The notes below the pieces were generated by a model. It was not told where the DNA came from, ran no database searches, and saw only the letters and a list, made by a program, of their open reading frames with translations. A stretch of DNA of 37,064 bases from Oscillospiraceae bacterium (GTDB lineage Bacteria; Bacillota; Clostridia; Oscillospirales; Ruminococcaceae): NCBI GenBank assembly GCA_024699425.1, contig JAILPP010000142.1:1-37064 (forward strand). Direction: 5' to 3'. The position numbers were made by a program, and so were the translations under genes. Of the stretch, positions 1 through 8,811 are shown one piece after another (the stretch's first letter is position 1; each line of letters starts with the position of its first letter).

Positions 1-21
1 TCAATCATTGGAGGTGGTCGA

Positions 22-1218
22 ATGAAGAGCTTTTCCTACACGGGTACAACACCTGCCGGCAAGCAGGTCAAGGGTACCATCAATGCGGAGGATGAGAGAG
101 ATTTTATGTCGCAGATCAGCAGCAAAAATCTGACAAATCTCAAGTATCAGGAAAAGGACATCACAAGTTCGAAAACTATCAAAAAGTTCAGCACCAAAGA
201 CCTGTCTTTCTGTTGCCGTCAGCTGGCAGCGATGCTGACATCGGGTCTTACGCTGGTCAAGGCGCTGGACATCCTCAGCAAGGAACAGCCGACCGAGCAG
301 GCAAAGGAAGTATGGCAGAGCGTGTACGAGAACGTGCAGAAGGGTGAATCCTTCTCCTCGTCGCTGGAAATGTACAACGGTGTCTTTCCTGAATTCCTGA
401 TCTCCATGGTCAACGCAGGTGAAACGTCAGGTCAGCTTGATGTCATCATGCAGCGTATGTCGGACCACTACCAGAAGGAAGTAAAGATGAACAACACGAT
501 CAAGGGAGCAATGACCTACCCGCTGATCCTCGGTTTCCTTTGTATTGTAGTTGTCATCGGTATGTTCACGTTCATCATGCCGACCTTTGCGGGTCTGTAC
601 GAAGATCCCGAAGCGATGCCGGCATTCACGAAGGTCATGATGGGCTTTTCGGATTCGCTTGTCCACTTCTGGTACATTTACATTCTCGTTATTGTAGGAA
701 TTGTGTTTGGTGTCACCTACGTCATGAAGATACCGAGTACCCGTCTCAAGTGGGATAAGTTCATATTGAAAGCACCCACAGTCGGTCCTCTGGTTGTCAA
801 GATTTATACAGCACGATTTGCAAGAACGCTGTCCTCGCTGTATTCTTCCGGTATTCCGATGGTAGAGTGTCTGCATCGTTCCTCTGCGATCCTCGGCAAC
901 CGTTACATTGACGAGTGCTTTGAGAACGTCATTGACGAGGTAAAGCAGGGTGAAACGCTTTCCGCTTCTATTCAGAGAACCGAGATTTTTGATTCGATGT
1001 TCTGCTCGATCATCTTTGTAGGTGAGGAAGCAGGCGCACTTGATACGATCCTTACCAAGAGCGCAGAGTACTATGACGAAGAAGCAGACTCCGCAGTCGG
1101 CAGACTGGTATCCCTTCTGGAGCCTGTCATGATTATCGTCATGGGTGTTGCAGTATGTATGCTGCTGCTTGCAGTATTCCCGGCACTGTACGGCTCCTTC
1201 GACTCCATTGCAGCGTAA
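22..1218 (+). CDS. pilC: Type IV pilus / type II secretion inner-membrane platform protein PilC (GspF family)
   Basis: 398-aa ORF with duplicated GspF-type domains (LAAMLTSGLTLVKALDIL; ARTLSSLYSSGIPMVECL; VGEEAGALDTIL) and three hydrophobic segments. RBS ggaggtgg lies just upstream of the ATG. Confidence 0.93.
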   Translation: MKSFSYTGTTPAGKQVKGTINAEDERDFMSQISSKNLTNLKYQEKDITSSKTIKKFSTKDLSFCCRQLAAMLTSGLTLVKALDILSKEQPTEQAKEVWQSVYENVQKGESFSSSLEMYNGVFPEFLISMVNAGETSGQLDVIMQRMSDHYQKEVKMNNTIKGAMTYPLILGFLCIVVVIGMFTFIMPTFAGLYEDPEAMPAFTKVMMGFSDSLVHFWYIYILVIVGIVFGVTYVMKIPSTRLKWDKFILKAPTVGPLVVKIYTARFARTLSSLYSSGIPMVECLHRSSAILGNRYIDECFENVIDEVKQGETLSASIQRTEIFDSMFCSIIFVGEEAGALDTILTKSAEYYDEEADSAVGRLVSLLEPVMIIVMGVAVCMLLLAVFPALYGSFDSIAA

Positions 1219-1251
1219 ATCAAAAACAAACACAGAGAGGTGGAACAATAA

Positions 1252-3030
1252 ATGCTTTCATTTGACGTTACTGATAGAAAAATCCGTATTATTAAAGGTA
1301 CGGAGAGCAGCGGCAAGATCAAGATCTCAGCCGCTGCCGAGATCGCACTGGAAGAGGCAGTCATCGTCAACGGTCATGTCAACGACATCAACCGTGTTGC
1401 GGTACTGATCAACCAGGTACTCAAGCGCAACAATATGCCTGACAAGGAGGCAATCGTAGCGCTGTCCTCCAACCAGACCGTATTCAAGGAACTGCTCATC
1501 ACACCGAACGCAAAAGAGTCCGAGTTCATGAAGGAGATCCGTTACCAGCTTCAGGTACAGATCAATGTGGATGAGTCCTATTCTGTTGCTTACGTTATCG
1601 TAGGCGAACCGGAAGATGATGAGAACGGTGAGAAGAAGCAGCGTGTTCTTGTAACTGCCTGCCCTTACGATGTTATCGAGTGCTACAAGCGCATCTTCCA
1701 TATGCTGGGCATCAACCTCAGAACTGTTATGATCGGATGCAACGCCATCACCAAGGTTCTGCTTGCAGATGCCAAAGTCAAGGCAAAGATGCCGCTGCTT
1801 GCGGTACAGATCGACAGCGACTTCATCTCGCTCAACCTGTACGAGAACAACCAGCTTTCGTTCTCCCGTTTCGCATCCATTGATCCGGAGGACTATGACA
1901 ACCCCGACGATTATGTATTCGAGGCAGTCAACGAGAACATTTTCCGTATGCTCCAGTTTGCAAGAAGCCGCGGTTCCGAGAATATTGAGAACGTGGTATT
2001 CTATGGTGATCTGAGTGTTTCCGACAATCTGTACAACCGACTGATCGACGAGCTGGCACCGAACGATCTGACCGTAAGCCAGATCAACGTACCGCCGCAG
2101 ATCCACGGTTATCAGAATCTTGAATTCTCCGTATACGCCAATGCGATCGGTGCGATGTTCAAGCGTAACAAGCTGACAGAGCACATCAATCTGCTTGAAG
2201 TTGAGAGTCAGGGTTCGGCAGCGGGCAGAGTAAAGTCTGACAAGTCCTTCCCGGTATTTGCAGCAGTCGGTGTTGGTGTATCGCTGGTGTGCGTACTTGG
2301 TGCATGGGCAGTACTGGGCATTCTGGACGGCACGGTCAGATCGGACACAGCGAAGCTCCGTGCAGACATAGATTCTCCGCAGACCGCAGCCAGGCTCCAG
2401 CAGTACGATGATCTTCAGGTAATGCGTGACAATGTAAACACCTATGCAGAGCAGGTCAAGGATTCCAGCCGTGCATATCTGTCGCTTCCTGTAGTGACCA
2501 GACAGTATTTTGACGCAATTGATGAAGCAATCACCGTCGTTGCGGAAGAGGACGAAGCAGTCAACGAAGCAGCGATCATCGAATCCATGAATTACGCAGA
2601 CGGCAAGTTCGATTTCCCTGTTCTGGTATCGACGAATGATGAGTACTCTCAGAAGTTCCCGGCAGCACTGGTTCAGTATCTGTATGACAAGCACAGTGAC
2701 AAGTTTGTGAACATCACATACAGCGGCTATGCAGTTACAGAGAACGATAACACCGAAGGCGGCGGCGCACCGACGCCGGCAGCACAGCCTGCCGAAACAG
2801 AACCTGCCTCCGAGGCAGCATCGGCAGAGAACGAGACACAGTCTGCATCGGAGGCAGCACCGGCAGAAGCAGCGCACGCCAAGAAGGATGAGCTGACAGG
2901 AAACAAGCTGGTAGCCTTCATGCTGACACTTGAAGTCAACAACGAAAAGCAGCTTCCTGACTTTGCAGCAGAGAACGCAGCAAGTGAGGCAGCGGAGTCT
3001 GACGTAGCTGATTCCGAAACGGCAGAATAA
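1252..3030 (+). CDS. Fused PilM-PilN T4P assembly protein (actin-like PilM N-terminus, single TM, PilN-like C-terminus)
   Basis: N-terminal ~330 aa resembles PilM (MLSFDVTDRKIRIIKG...QLQVQINVDESYSVAYVIVG). It is followed by TM SFPVFAAVGVGVSLVCVLGAWAVLGIL and a PilN-like periphery. Lies between pilC and pilO. Confidence 0.82.
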   Translation: MLSFDVTDRKIRIIKGTESSGKIKISAAAEIALEEAVIVNGHVNDINRVAVLINQVLKRNNMPDKEAIVALSSNQTVFKELLITPNAKESEFMKEIRYQLQVQINVDESYSVAYVIVGEPEDDENGEKKQRVLVTACPYDVIECYKRIFHMLGINLRTVMIGCNAITKVLLADAKVKAKMPLLAVQIDSDFISLNLYENNQLSFSRFASIDPEDYDNPDDYVFEAVNENIFRMLQFARSRGSENIENVVFYGDLSVSDNLYNRLIDELAPNDLTVSQINVPPQIHGYQNLEFSVYANAIGAMFKRNKLTEHINLLEVESQGSAAGRVKSDKSFPVFAAVGVGVSLVCVLGAWAVLGILDGTVRSDTAKLRADIDSPQTAARLQQYDDLQVMRDNVNTYAEQVKDSSRAYLSLPVVTRQYFDAIDEAITVVAEEDEAVNEAAIIESMNYADGKFDFPVLVSTNDEYSQKFPAALVQYLYDKHSDKFVNITYSGYAVTENDNTEGGGAPTPAAQPAETEPASEAASAENETQSASEAAPAEAAHAKKDELTGNKLVAFMLTLEVNNEKQLPDFAAENAASEAAESDVADSETAE

Positions 3031-3044
3031 GGGGGTAGATGACA

Positions 3045-3848
3045 ATGAAGAATATGAGTTACAGAGATAAAATGATTATTTTGATCATTTCTATCATCGT
3101 TATTCTGGTAGCAGGTTTCTTTGCACTGATCAAGCCGGCGTATGACAAGCTTGTAGCGGATCAGGCGACCTACGAATCCACCAAGACAGAGTGGGACGGA
3201 ATCCAGCAGAAGCTGCAAGCGATTCCCGAACTGAAGAGTCGGATCGAGAATACATATAATGAAGCCAAGAAGGATGCAGCCGTTCTGGAGAACACCGCAT
3301 TCGGCGACATCAACAAGGACTATGACAGAAAGAAAGTCAACTATGGTCTTGACCAGTATCTGCATCAGGCAATTGACGACAACAACCTTGACATCACGGC
3401 ATTTGCGATCGGCGATGCAGGTGAGATCCAGATCAAGTATTCCTACTACAAGCCCAACGTTGTGACTTATGCCCTGCTTGAAAGCGGCGATGTCAACGGC
3501 AACTATGCTGAGGAAGTAGCAAAGCTGATCGAGACAGGCACAGTCGTTGAAGAGAAGGAAATCGCATCGATCATGGCAAACAATGTCAATATGTCTCTGG
3601 TTGGAACAAAGGAAGATCTGATGAACTTCCTGGACACCATTCAGGCAGACAACAATGCGATCAACGTAGACGCAGTAGACATTGCAAACTACACCTTTGA
3701 GGACGAAGAGGAAGAAGGACAGCCTGCAAGACCGGCAAGACCTGCACCGACAGCAGAAGGTGAAGAGCCGGGCGGCACATCTGAGATGACACTCGACCTC
3801 AAGTTCTACAACGCAAAGACCATGGATAAGCCTGATCTGGGTGATTAA
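3045..3848 (+). CDS. pilO: PilO-like T4P assembly protein
   Basis: Short N-terminal TM (MIILIISIIVILVAGFFALIKPAYDKL), coiled-coil and ferredoxin-like C-terminus, placed after PilMN. The ATG at 3045 is better spaced from gggggt than the one at 3039. Confidence 0.78.
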   Translation: MKNMSYRDKMIILIISIIVILVAGFFALIKPAYDKLVADQATYESTKTEWDGIQQKLQAIPELKSRIENTYNEAKKDAAVLENTAFGDINKDYDRKKVNYGLDQYLHQAIDDNNLDITAFAIGDAGEIQIKYSYYKPNVVTYALLESGDVNGNYAEEVAKLIETGTVVEEKEIASIMANNVNMSLVGTKEDLMNFLDTIQADNNAINVDAVDIANYTFEDEEEEGQPARPARPAPTAEGEEPGGTSEMTLDLKFYNAKTMDKPDLGD

Positions 3849-3899
3849 GAACAGCAAGAAGCAACAAACCCCTGACAGTAATAGAGAAAGGTGGTAAAG

Positions 3900-6431
3900 A
3901 TGATGAAGGAGAAAACAAACCGAAAGTCTGTTGCTCCTCGTAAAGTTAAGGGTACCGTGCTGTTTACCGTTGTCTGCGTCATGATGGTGCTGATCGTATT
4001 CCTGTTAGGAACACTGGCGCTGGCAGCAACAGCCAACAAGCGTGCGAACTACAATTTCCAGAAGGAACAGACGGAAACGATTGCAAGATCGGTTCTGGAC
4101 AGTGTTGTCACGGCGCTGAACGACACCACGATCAACGATCCTTCCAACACCAACAGCATTCGCCATCAGGTCGAGAATATGCCGAATACCGGCATGGATA
4201 TGCAGGTACACATCAAGCAGGTCAATGCCGATGGCACAGACGGCGCAGGCTATGACGATTATACTGTAAACGTTGTACCGGCAAATCAGACGATGTGGCT
4301 TTATGATGATGTAAGTGATTCGTGGTATCAGGGCGATGTATACCAGATGTCCACAACGGTAACGACCGCAGCGGGCAATGCGCCGTCCACATACAGCATT
4401 TATCTGTTCAGAGGCACGACACCCGGCAATCCCGGCAGCGGCGGCGGCGGCGGCGGCGGTGCATTCGTATCGCTCGGCGAAGTCGGCGGTAAGATCGGTA
4501 CATCCGGTAACGTTACCGGTGGTACACAGTTCGGTATCGGCAGTGCAACACTTCAGAATTTTGAGCTGGACAATAATACGGTAACACAGTCCCCGTTCTT
4601 TGTAAATGGTAATTTAAGAGCCGGTTCTGGAGTAACTTCTTATTTCACCGCTTTGGGTAATGCAAATCAGAAGCAGTATGTGGCAGTGACAGGCAGTTTC
4701 ACACCGGGTAATAATTTCAAAATAGGTGCAATGGTCGATCTGGCAAATGACTGGAACTATGAAGTCACTGATCTGAATTCGGGCGTTGTAACGCAGTATA
4801 CGAATAGGGGTAAGAACGATATTCCTACGTTTTTTGTTGGCGACACATTTTACTATGCAACCAATGCGATTTCGTATGGTGATGCCAACACGCCGATCAA
4901 CATCTACGCAGGTGATATGCAGCCGGAGTACAATGGAGGTACTGTTCCTGCCGTAGAAATTACAGGTAATCTGTACCTTTTTGATGACAGTAAAAAGAGC
5001 GTTCTGAACCTGGGCTTAAATGGAAGCACATCGCTTCTTTATGACTGGGGTTCAAGCTTTCTTGATGATCTCAGTGATGTCCGGACTTATGACAAGGAAG
5101 CAAATTCCACGAAGAACTTTGGTAATTTTTATACCGCAGGCAGTGTTGAACTGAACTTTAGCAGCGGTATTAAGAACCCGCTTTGTGCCGGTGATTTTAG
5201 AGTTGCTAAAGATCTGACAATCGGCAATTGCAATAATGTCTCTGAAATCGAAGTGGGCGGTGACTTTGTTGTAGGCGGAACATTCACATGTTCATCCAAC
5301 ATCACCATCAAGTGTAAAAACTTTTACGGTGCAAAACCTGCAAATGTAACCGTAGTAGCAAGCGGCACTGTGGCGGATAGCTGTCCATACACGATTTATC
5401 CGTCGGGCAACTCAAAATCAGATGTTGAAAACAATATTGTAAATCCCCCGACAATGGATGAGTACACTGGTGCAGGATCGGCGGACACCTATCCGACAAC
5501 CGAGGCAGAGCTGAGTACGGATAACTTCAAGAAGTTCATCGGTGTCAATCCGCCGATGGAGACAGTCAACAACAGCAATCTGTCCAGCAAGTCCACAAAC
5601 GGTGTTTACTGTGTCAGCTCGGACACCCGTTTTGAGAATGTAACGCTGGATAAGACACTGTACATTGATGCAACTGCAGGCAAGAAGGTCATCATCTTTG
5701 ATAACTGCAACATTCAGGACGGCAACAGCATCATTATCAACAACCGCAACGCATCAGGTAAGCAAAATGAAGTATATTTCTTCATGAAGAGTACTGGTGA
5801 AAATTATGCGGATATTGTAAAGAATAATACCAATCCGTGGTGGACACCGGATCCGACAAGATCATCTTTGTGTGTATCCGGCGGCAGTATCATGACAATT
5901 GACTGGGCAGAGCATGTAACCGGTCAGACGATTGATCTCAGCAACGCATCCACGATCAACCTGAAGCTTGGCGGCGGCTTCACAATGCCGGCAACAGATC
6001 CGTCAGATTCTACCAAGACAGGCTACAATGAGGTTGACAAGTACGGTGACAACTGGTCTTTCCCGCATGTATACATCTATGGTGAGGAAGACAGTCTGCT
6101 GCTGATGGGCAATAATGGAATGGTGACTGCCAATGTTCGTGCGCCGAAAATGACTTTCAAGCAGACGAATGCAGCAAAATCCAGTGGCGACCTCATCTAT
6201 AAGGAAAAAGACAGCACAACAGGCACGACATATGGTCCTGACCAGAATTTTTCAGGCAAGGAAGTTGGTCTGGTAGGACAGTTGATCTGTGGTATGGCGC
6301 GTGTAAGCAACGAGTGGGGTATGCTTTACGTTTCCAAGGATCCGCCCGGTACAGGCGGCGGCGGAAGCGGCTGGCACGGCAGTTATACCGGCAATCAGGT
6401 TTACACGACCCTGTACTTCAACTATTTCTGA
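3900..6431 (+). CDS. Giant PilX-like minor pilin / putative pilus-associated adhesin
   Basis: N-terminus KVKGTVLFTVVCVMMVLIVFLLGTLALAATANKRANYNFQKEQTETIARS resembles a pilin/PilX TM helix. A Gly-rich linker (GNPGSGGGGGGGA) and a ~650-aa beta-rich, repetitive extracellular region follow. The ORF track uses GTG at 3891; ATG at 3900 is better spaced from aaaggtgg. Confidence 0.65.
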   Translation: MMKEKTNRKSVAPRKVKGTVLFTVVCVMMVLIVFLLGTLALAATANKRANYNFQKEQTETIARSVLDSVVTALNDTTINDPSNTNSIRHQVENMPNTGMDMQVHIKQVNADGTDGAGYDDYTVNVVPANQTMWLYDDVSDSWYQGDVYQMSTTVTTAAGNAPSTYSIYLFRGTTPGNPGSGGGGGGGAFVSLGEVGGKIGTSGNVTGGTQFGIGSATLQNFELDNNTVTQSPFFVNGNLRAGSGVTSYFTALGNANQKQYVAVTGSFTPGNNFKIGAMVDLANDWNYEVTDLNSGVVTQYTNRGKNDIPTFFVGDTFYYATNAISYGDANTPINIYAGDMQPEYNGGTVPAVEITGNLYLFDDSKKSVLNLGLNGSTSLLYDWGSSFLDDLSDVRTYDKEANSTKNFGNFYTAGSVELNFSSGIKNPLCAGDFRVAKDLTIGNCNNVSEIEVGGDFVVGGTFTCSSNITIKCKNFYGAKPANVTVVASGTVADSCPYTIYPSGNSKSDVENNIVNPPTMDEYTGAGSADTYPTTEAELSTDNFKKFIGVNPPMETVNNSNLSSKSTNGVYCVSSDTRFENVTLDKTLYIDATAGKKVIIFDNCNIQDGNSIIINNRNASGKQNEVYFFMKSTGENYADIVKNNTNPWWTPDPTRSSLCVSGGSIMTIDWAEHVTGQTIDLSNASTINLKLGGGFTMPATDPSDSTKTGYNEVDKYGDNWSFPHVYIYGEEDSLLLMGNNGMVTANVRAPKMTFKQTNAAKSSGDLIYKEKDSTTGTTYGPDQNFSGKEVGLVGQLICGMARVSNEWGMLYVSKDPPGTGGGGSGWHGSYTGNQVYTTLYFNYF

Positions 6432-6446
6432 TGAGAGGAGTGCTTT

Positions 6447-6836
6447 TTGATGAAATTGCAGAAACATAAGAAACGTTCCAAGTCCGTCAAGGGCATGACT
6501 CTGATTGAGATCATCATTGCAATCTTTGTACTTGGCGTTATGGGTGTCATCATGTGCAGAGTGGCGACTGTTTCGGGAAATCTGATGAAAGCGGCGAACC
6601 ACACGGAAAAGAGAACGGCGGTTGAGGCTCCCCTCGCCGCCGCCCGGACACAGGAAGGACACTACGAAGCCGAAAAGAAGAAAGCGGATGTAGAAGTCAA
6701 GATCACAGGCACATTCGACGAAGTAACGCTGAAAGCCGACAAGTATACCACCAAGAAGAAAGGTGACAACGAAGGCGATCCGGCGAAAACGCAGAATAAT
6801 GCAGATCTGGTCTACTACACGAACATTCATAGCTGA
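6447..6836 (+). CDS. Type IV pilin-like protein (prepilin N-terminal methylation motif)
   Basis: Class III signal KG^MTLIEIIIAIFVLGVMGVIM; 129 aa. Confidence 0.88.
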   Translation: MMKLQKHKKRSKSVKGMTLIEIIIAIFVLGVMGVIMCRVATVSGNLMKAANHTEKRTAVEAPLAAARTQEGHYEAEKKKADVEVKITGTFDEVTLKADKYTTKKKGDNEGDPAKTQNNADLVYYTNIHS

Positions 6837-6860
6837 TTCAGGCTGCAAGGAGGCTGAAAA

Positions 6861-7787
6861 ATGAGAAAAAGGGTTAAGGGTTTCACCTTGATCGAGCTGA
6901 TCGTAGTATTGGCGATCTTCTCAATAGTAATGGTTGCAGCGACATCCCTGATGCAGCCTGTATCGAAGATCATGGTCACAACGGACGTGAATGATACGGG
7001 CAACAGCAATGTATCCCAGATCTCCAAATATCTGGAGCTGAGTCTGGGACCTGCGGAGTACATCCGGCTGGCGCAGTTCGTACCGGATCAGACACAGCGT
7101 GATGCTATGGTCAAGGATTTCGTAGACACCTGCTATTCGGGAATCCTGTACAAGGGTTCTAATACGACCAATCAGGTTTATGCCAATGCGACCATTCATG
7201 TAATGACGATCGACAATGCACACGGCGGCAAGATTTCTGAGTATATCTACGAGTGCAATCTGGAACCGGGACAGACACCGGTTGAAAAGCCGGCACTCTC
7301 CAGGGAATACGCAGTCAACAAGGCGCTGTATGACAATTACGCATACACGATCTATCCGGGTGTATCGAAGTACGCGCCGGAGGGAACTTATGATGTCAAG
7401 GATTTCATGAGGGACTCACATGATGTGTATCACACCAGTTTCTCGATTGATGCAGAGACGACCCGTTACAGAGGCAGACCCAATCAGATGACAGTGAACT
7501 TTTCCGGTACAGCGACGGTAGTGCTGTCCAACATCAACGCACCCACCGAGTACAGACCGAACGGTGTTCCGGTCAGTGCATACTTTGTTTATGATGCAGC
7601 ATCGGGGGCGATCATGGATAAGTCTCAGGTACAGCCCACCCCGCTTCAGGGCGTGGAGTTTACCGGTCCTGACAATACTGTCAGCTACTGGGGAAGCACC
7701 TGCTCAACAATTCAGGAGATCAAGGACGGCGGCTTATGCTTCGTATACGCCTACGGTCCGGAAATCGTAACAGGTCCGAAGACCTGA
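6861..7787 (+). CDS. Type IV pilin-like protein / pseudopilin (prepilin N-terminal methylation motif)
   Basis: Class III signal KG^FTLIELIVVLAIFSIVMVAA; 308 aa; RBS aaggaggctg. Confidence 0.88.
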   Translation: MRKRVKGFTLIELIVVLAIFSIVMVAATSLMQPVSKIMVTTDVNDTGNSNVSQISKYLELSLGPAEYIRLAQFVPDQTQRDAMVKDFVDTCYSGILYKGSNTTNQVYANATIHVMTIDNAHGGKISEYIYECNLEPGQTPVEKPALSREYAVNKALYDNYAYTIYPGVSKYAPEGTYDVKDFMRDSHDVYHTSFSIDAETTRYRGRPNQMTVNFSGTATVVLSNINAPTEYRPNGVPVSAYFVYDAASGAIMDKSQVQPTPLQGVEFTGPDNTVSYWGSTCSTIQEIKDGGLCFVYAYGPEIVTGPKT

Positions 7788-7797
7788 TGCAAAGAAA

Positions 7798-7838
7798 ATC
7801 GGCAGTCGGTAGATTGCACTCCGGCTGCCGAAATTTTT
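7798..7838. terminator. Rho-independent terminator between convergent pseudopilin and pilD genes
   Basis: Stem CGGCAGTCGG / CCGGCTGCCG (10 bp, one G-U), loop tagattgcact, followed by aaattttt. Confidence 0.75.
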
Positions 7839-7842
7839 CAGG

Positions 7843-8718
7843 TCAAGCGGCTGTGGGGTCGTAAGTGAGAATTGTTATGTACCAGTCCATAAGGGGCTCA
7901 CCGCAGAGCGCCCCGACAAACAGCCCGACTGCGAGGTAGGGACCGAAAGCGAATTTGGATTCGCCGCTTCGGAACTTATTGATCATTCCGAAGACCGCAG
8001 CGAGCAGAATACCGACGAAGGCAGCCATCAGAGCGCCTTTCCACCCGATCAGAAGACCGCCGGCAGCCATAATCAGGGTATCACCGAGTTCAATGCCGCG
8101 GCGGATCTCATCAGACCCGCTTCTTTTGCGGATGACTGCGCCGCTGATCTCACCGATGAGGAAGAACGGGATGCTGACACAGACCAGACCGATCAGGTGA
8201 TCTACGAGGGAGACATCTTCAAAGCTGAGAAAATCGGGAAGATTTGACGGCTGAACGATAGAGAAGATCAGCAGCGGTACAGCGAGGACAACGATCGCAC
8301 CGAGCAGCCGCAGGTCCATTTCCATAGTATCCCAATCCATGAATCCGAGGCAGATGAGCAGCGAGAAGAACAGGCAGTACAGCACAGATTTCAGATTGAA
8401 GTCCATAATTGCGATGGTCACCACATAAATGATCCCGTTGAGCGCTTCTACAATAGGGTAGCGGGGAGAGATTTTCTCACCGCAGTTCCGGCATTTTCCG
8501 TGCAGGATAAAGACCCAGCTCACGATGGGAATAATATCAATGACACGGATCTTCGCACCGCAGGTAGTGCAGTGGGAAGCCCGTTTTACGAGCGATTCAT
8601 TTCTTGGCAGCCGATAGATCACGACATTCAGAAAGCTGCCGATACAGATCCCATAGAAAAAAACGATGGGGAAGAACATGATGTAAAAACCAATGTCCAA
8701 GTATTCATTGTGTAGCAT
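7843..8718 (-). CDS. pilD: Prepilin peptidase PilD (A24 family)
   Basis: GSFLNVVIYRLPR, Cys tetrad CTTCGAKI...CRNCGEKI, PIVEALNG, GMGD-like region EL GDTLIMAAGGLLIGWKGAL. Start placed at MLHNEYLDIGF because aaggaggcatacatc precedes that ATG and the -10 lies inside the longer ORF call. Confidence 0.92.
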   Translation of the reverse strand: MLHNEYLDIGFYIMFFPIVFFYGICIGSFLNVVIYRLPRNESLVKRASHCTTCGAKIRVIDIIPIVSWVFILHGKCRNCGEKISPRYPIVEALNGIIYVVTIAIMDFNLKSVLYCLFFSLLICLGFMDWDTMEMDLRLLGAIVVLAVPLLIFSIVQPSNLPDFLSFEDVSLVDHLIGLVCVSIPFFLIGEISGAVIRKRSGSDEIRRGIELGDTLIMAAGGLLIGWKGALMAAFVGILLAAVFGMINKFRSGESKFAFGPYLAVGLFVGALCGEPLMDWYITILTYDPTAA

Positions 8719-8749
8719 GATGTATGCCTCCTTAATCGATAATACATAT

Positions 8750-8778
8750 ATTATACCATACAAAGGTATATTTTACAA
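8750..8778 (-). promoter_or_regulatory. Predicted pilD promoter (TTGTAA-N17-TATAAT)
   Basis: Reverse complement of 8773-8778 is TTGTAA and of 8750-8755 is TATAAT; 17-nt spacer. Confidence 0.6.
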
Positions 8779-8811
8779 GTAGCAATATTAAAAAAGTATG
8801 GAGGTTATCGT

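Noticed and set aside
1327-3857. Long minus-strand ORFs (572 aa and 376 aa) over pilMN/pilO
   Set aside because: Antisense to conserved T4P genes, low-complexity Cys/Arg-rich translation.
4438-4460. GGC microsatellite as a phase-variation switch
   Set aside because: Trinucleotide unit stays in frame, so it could change linker length but not switch expression on or off.
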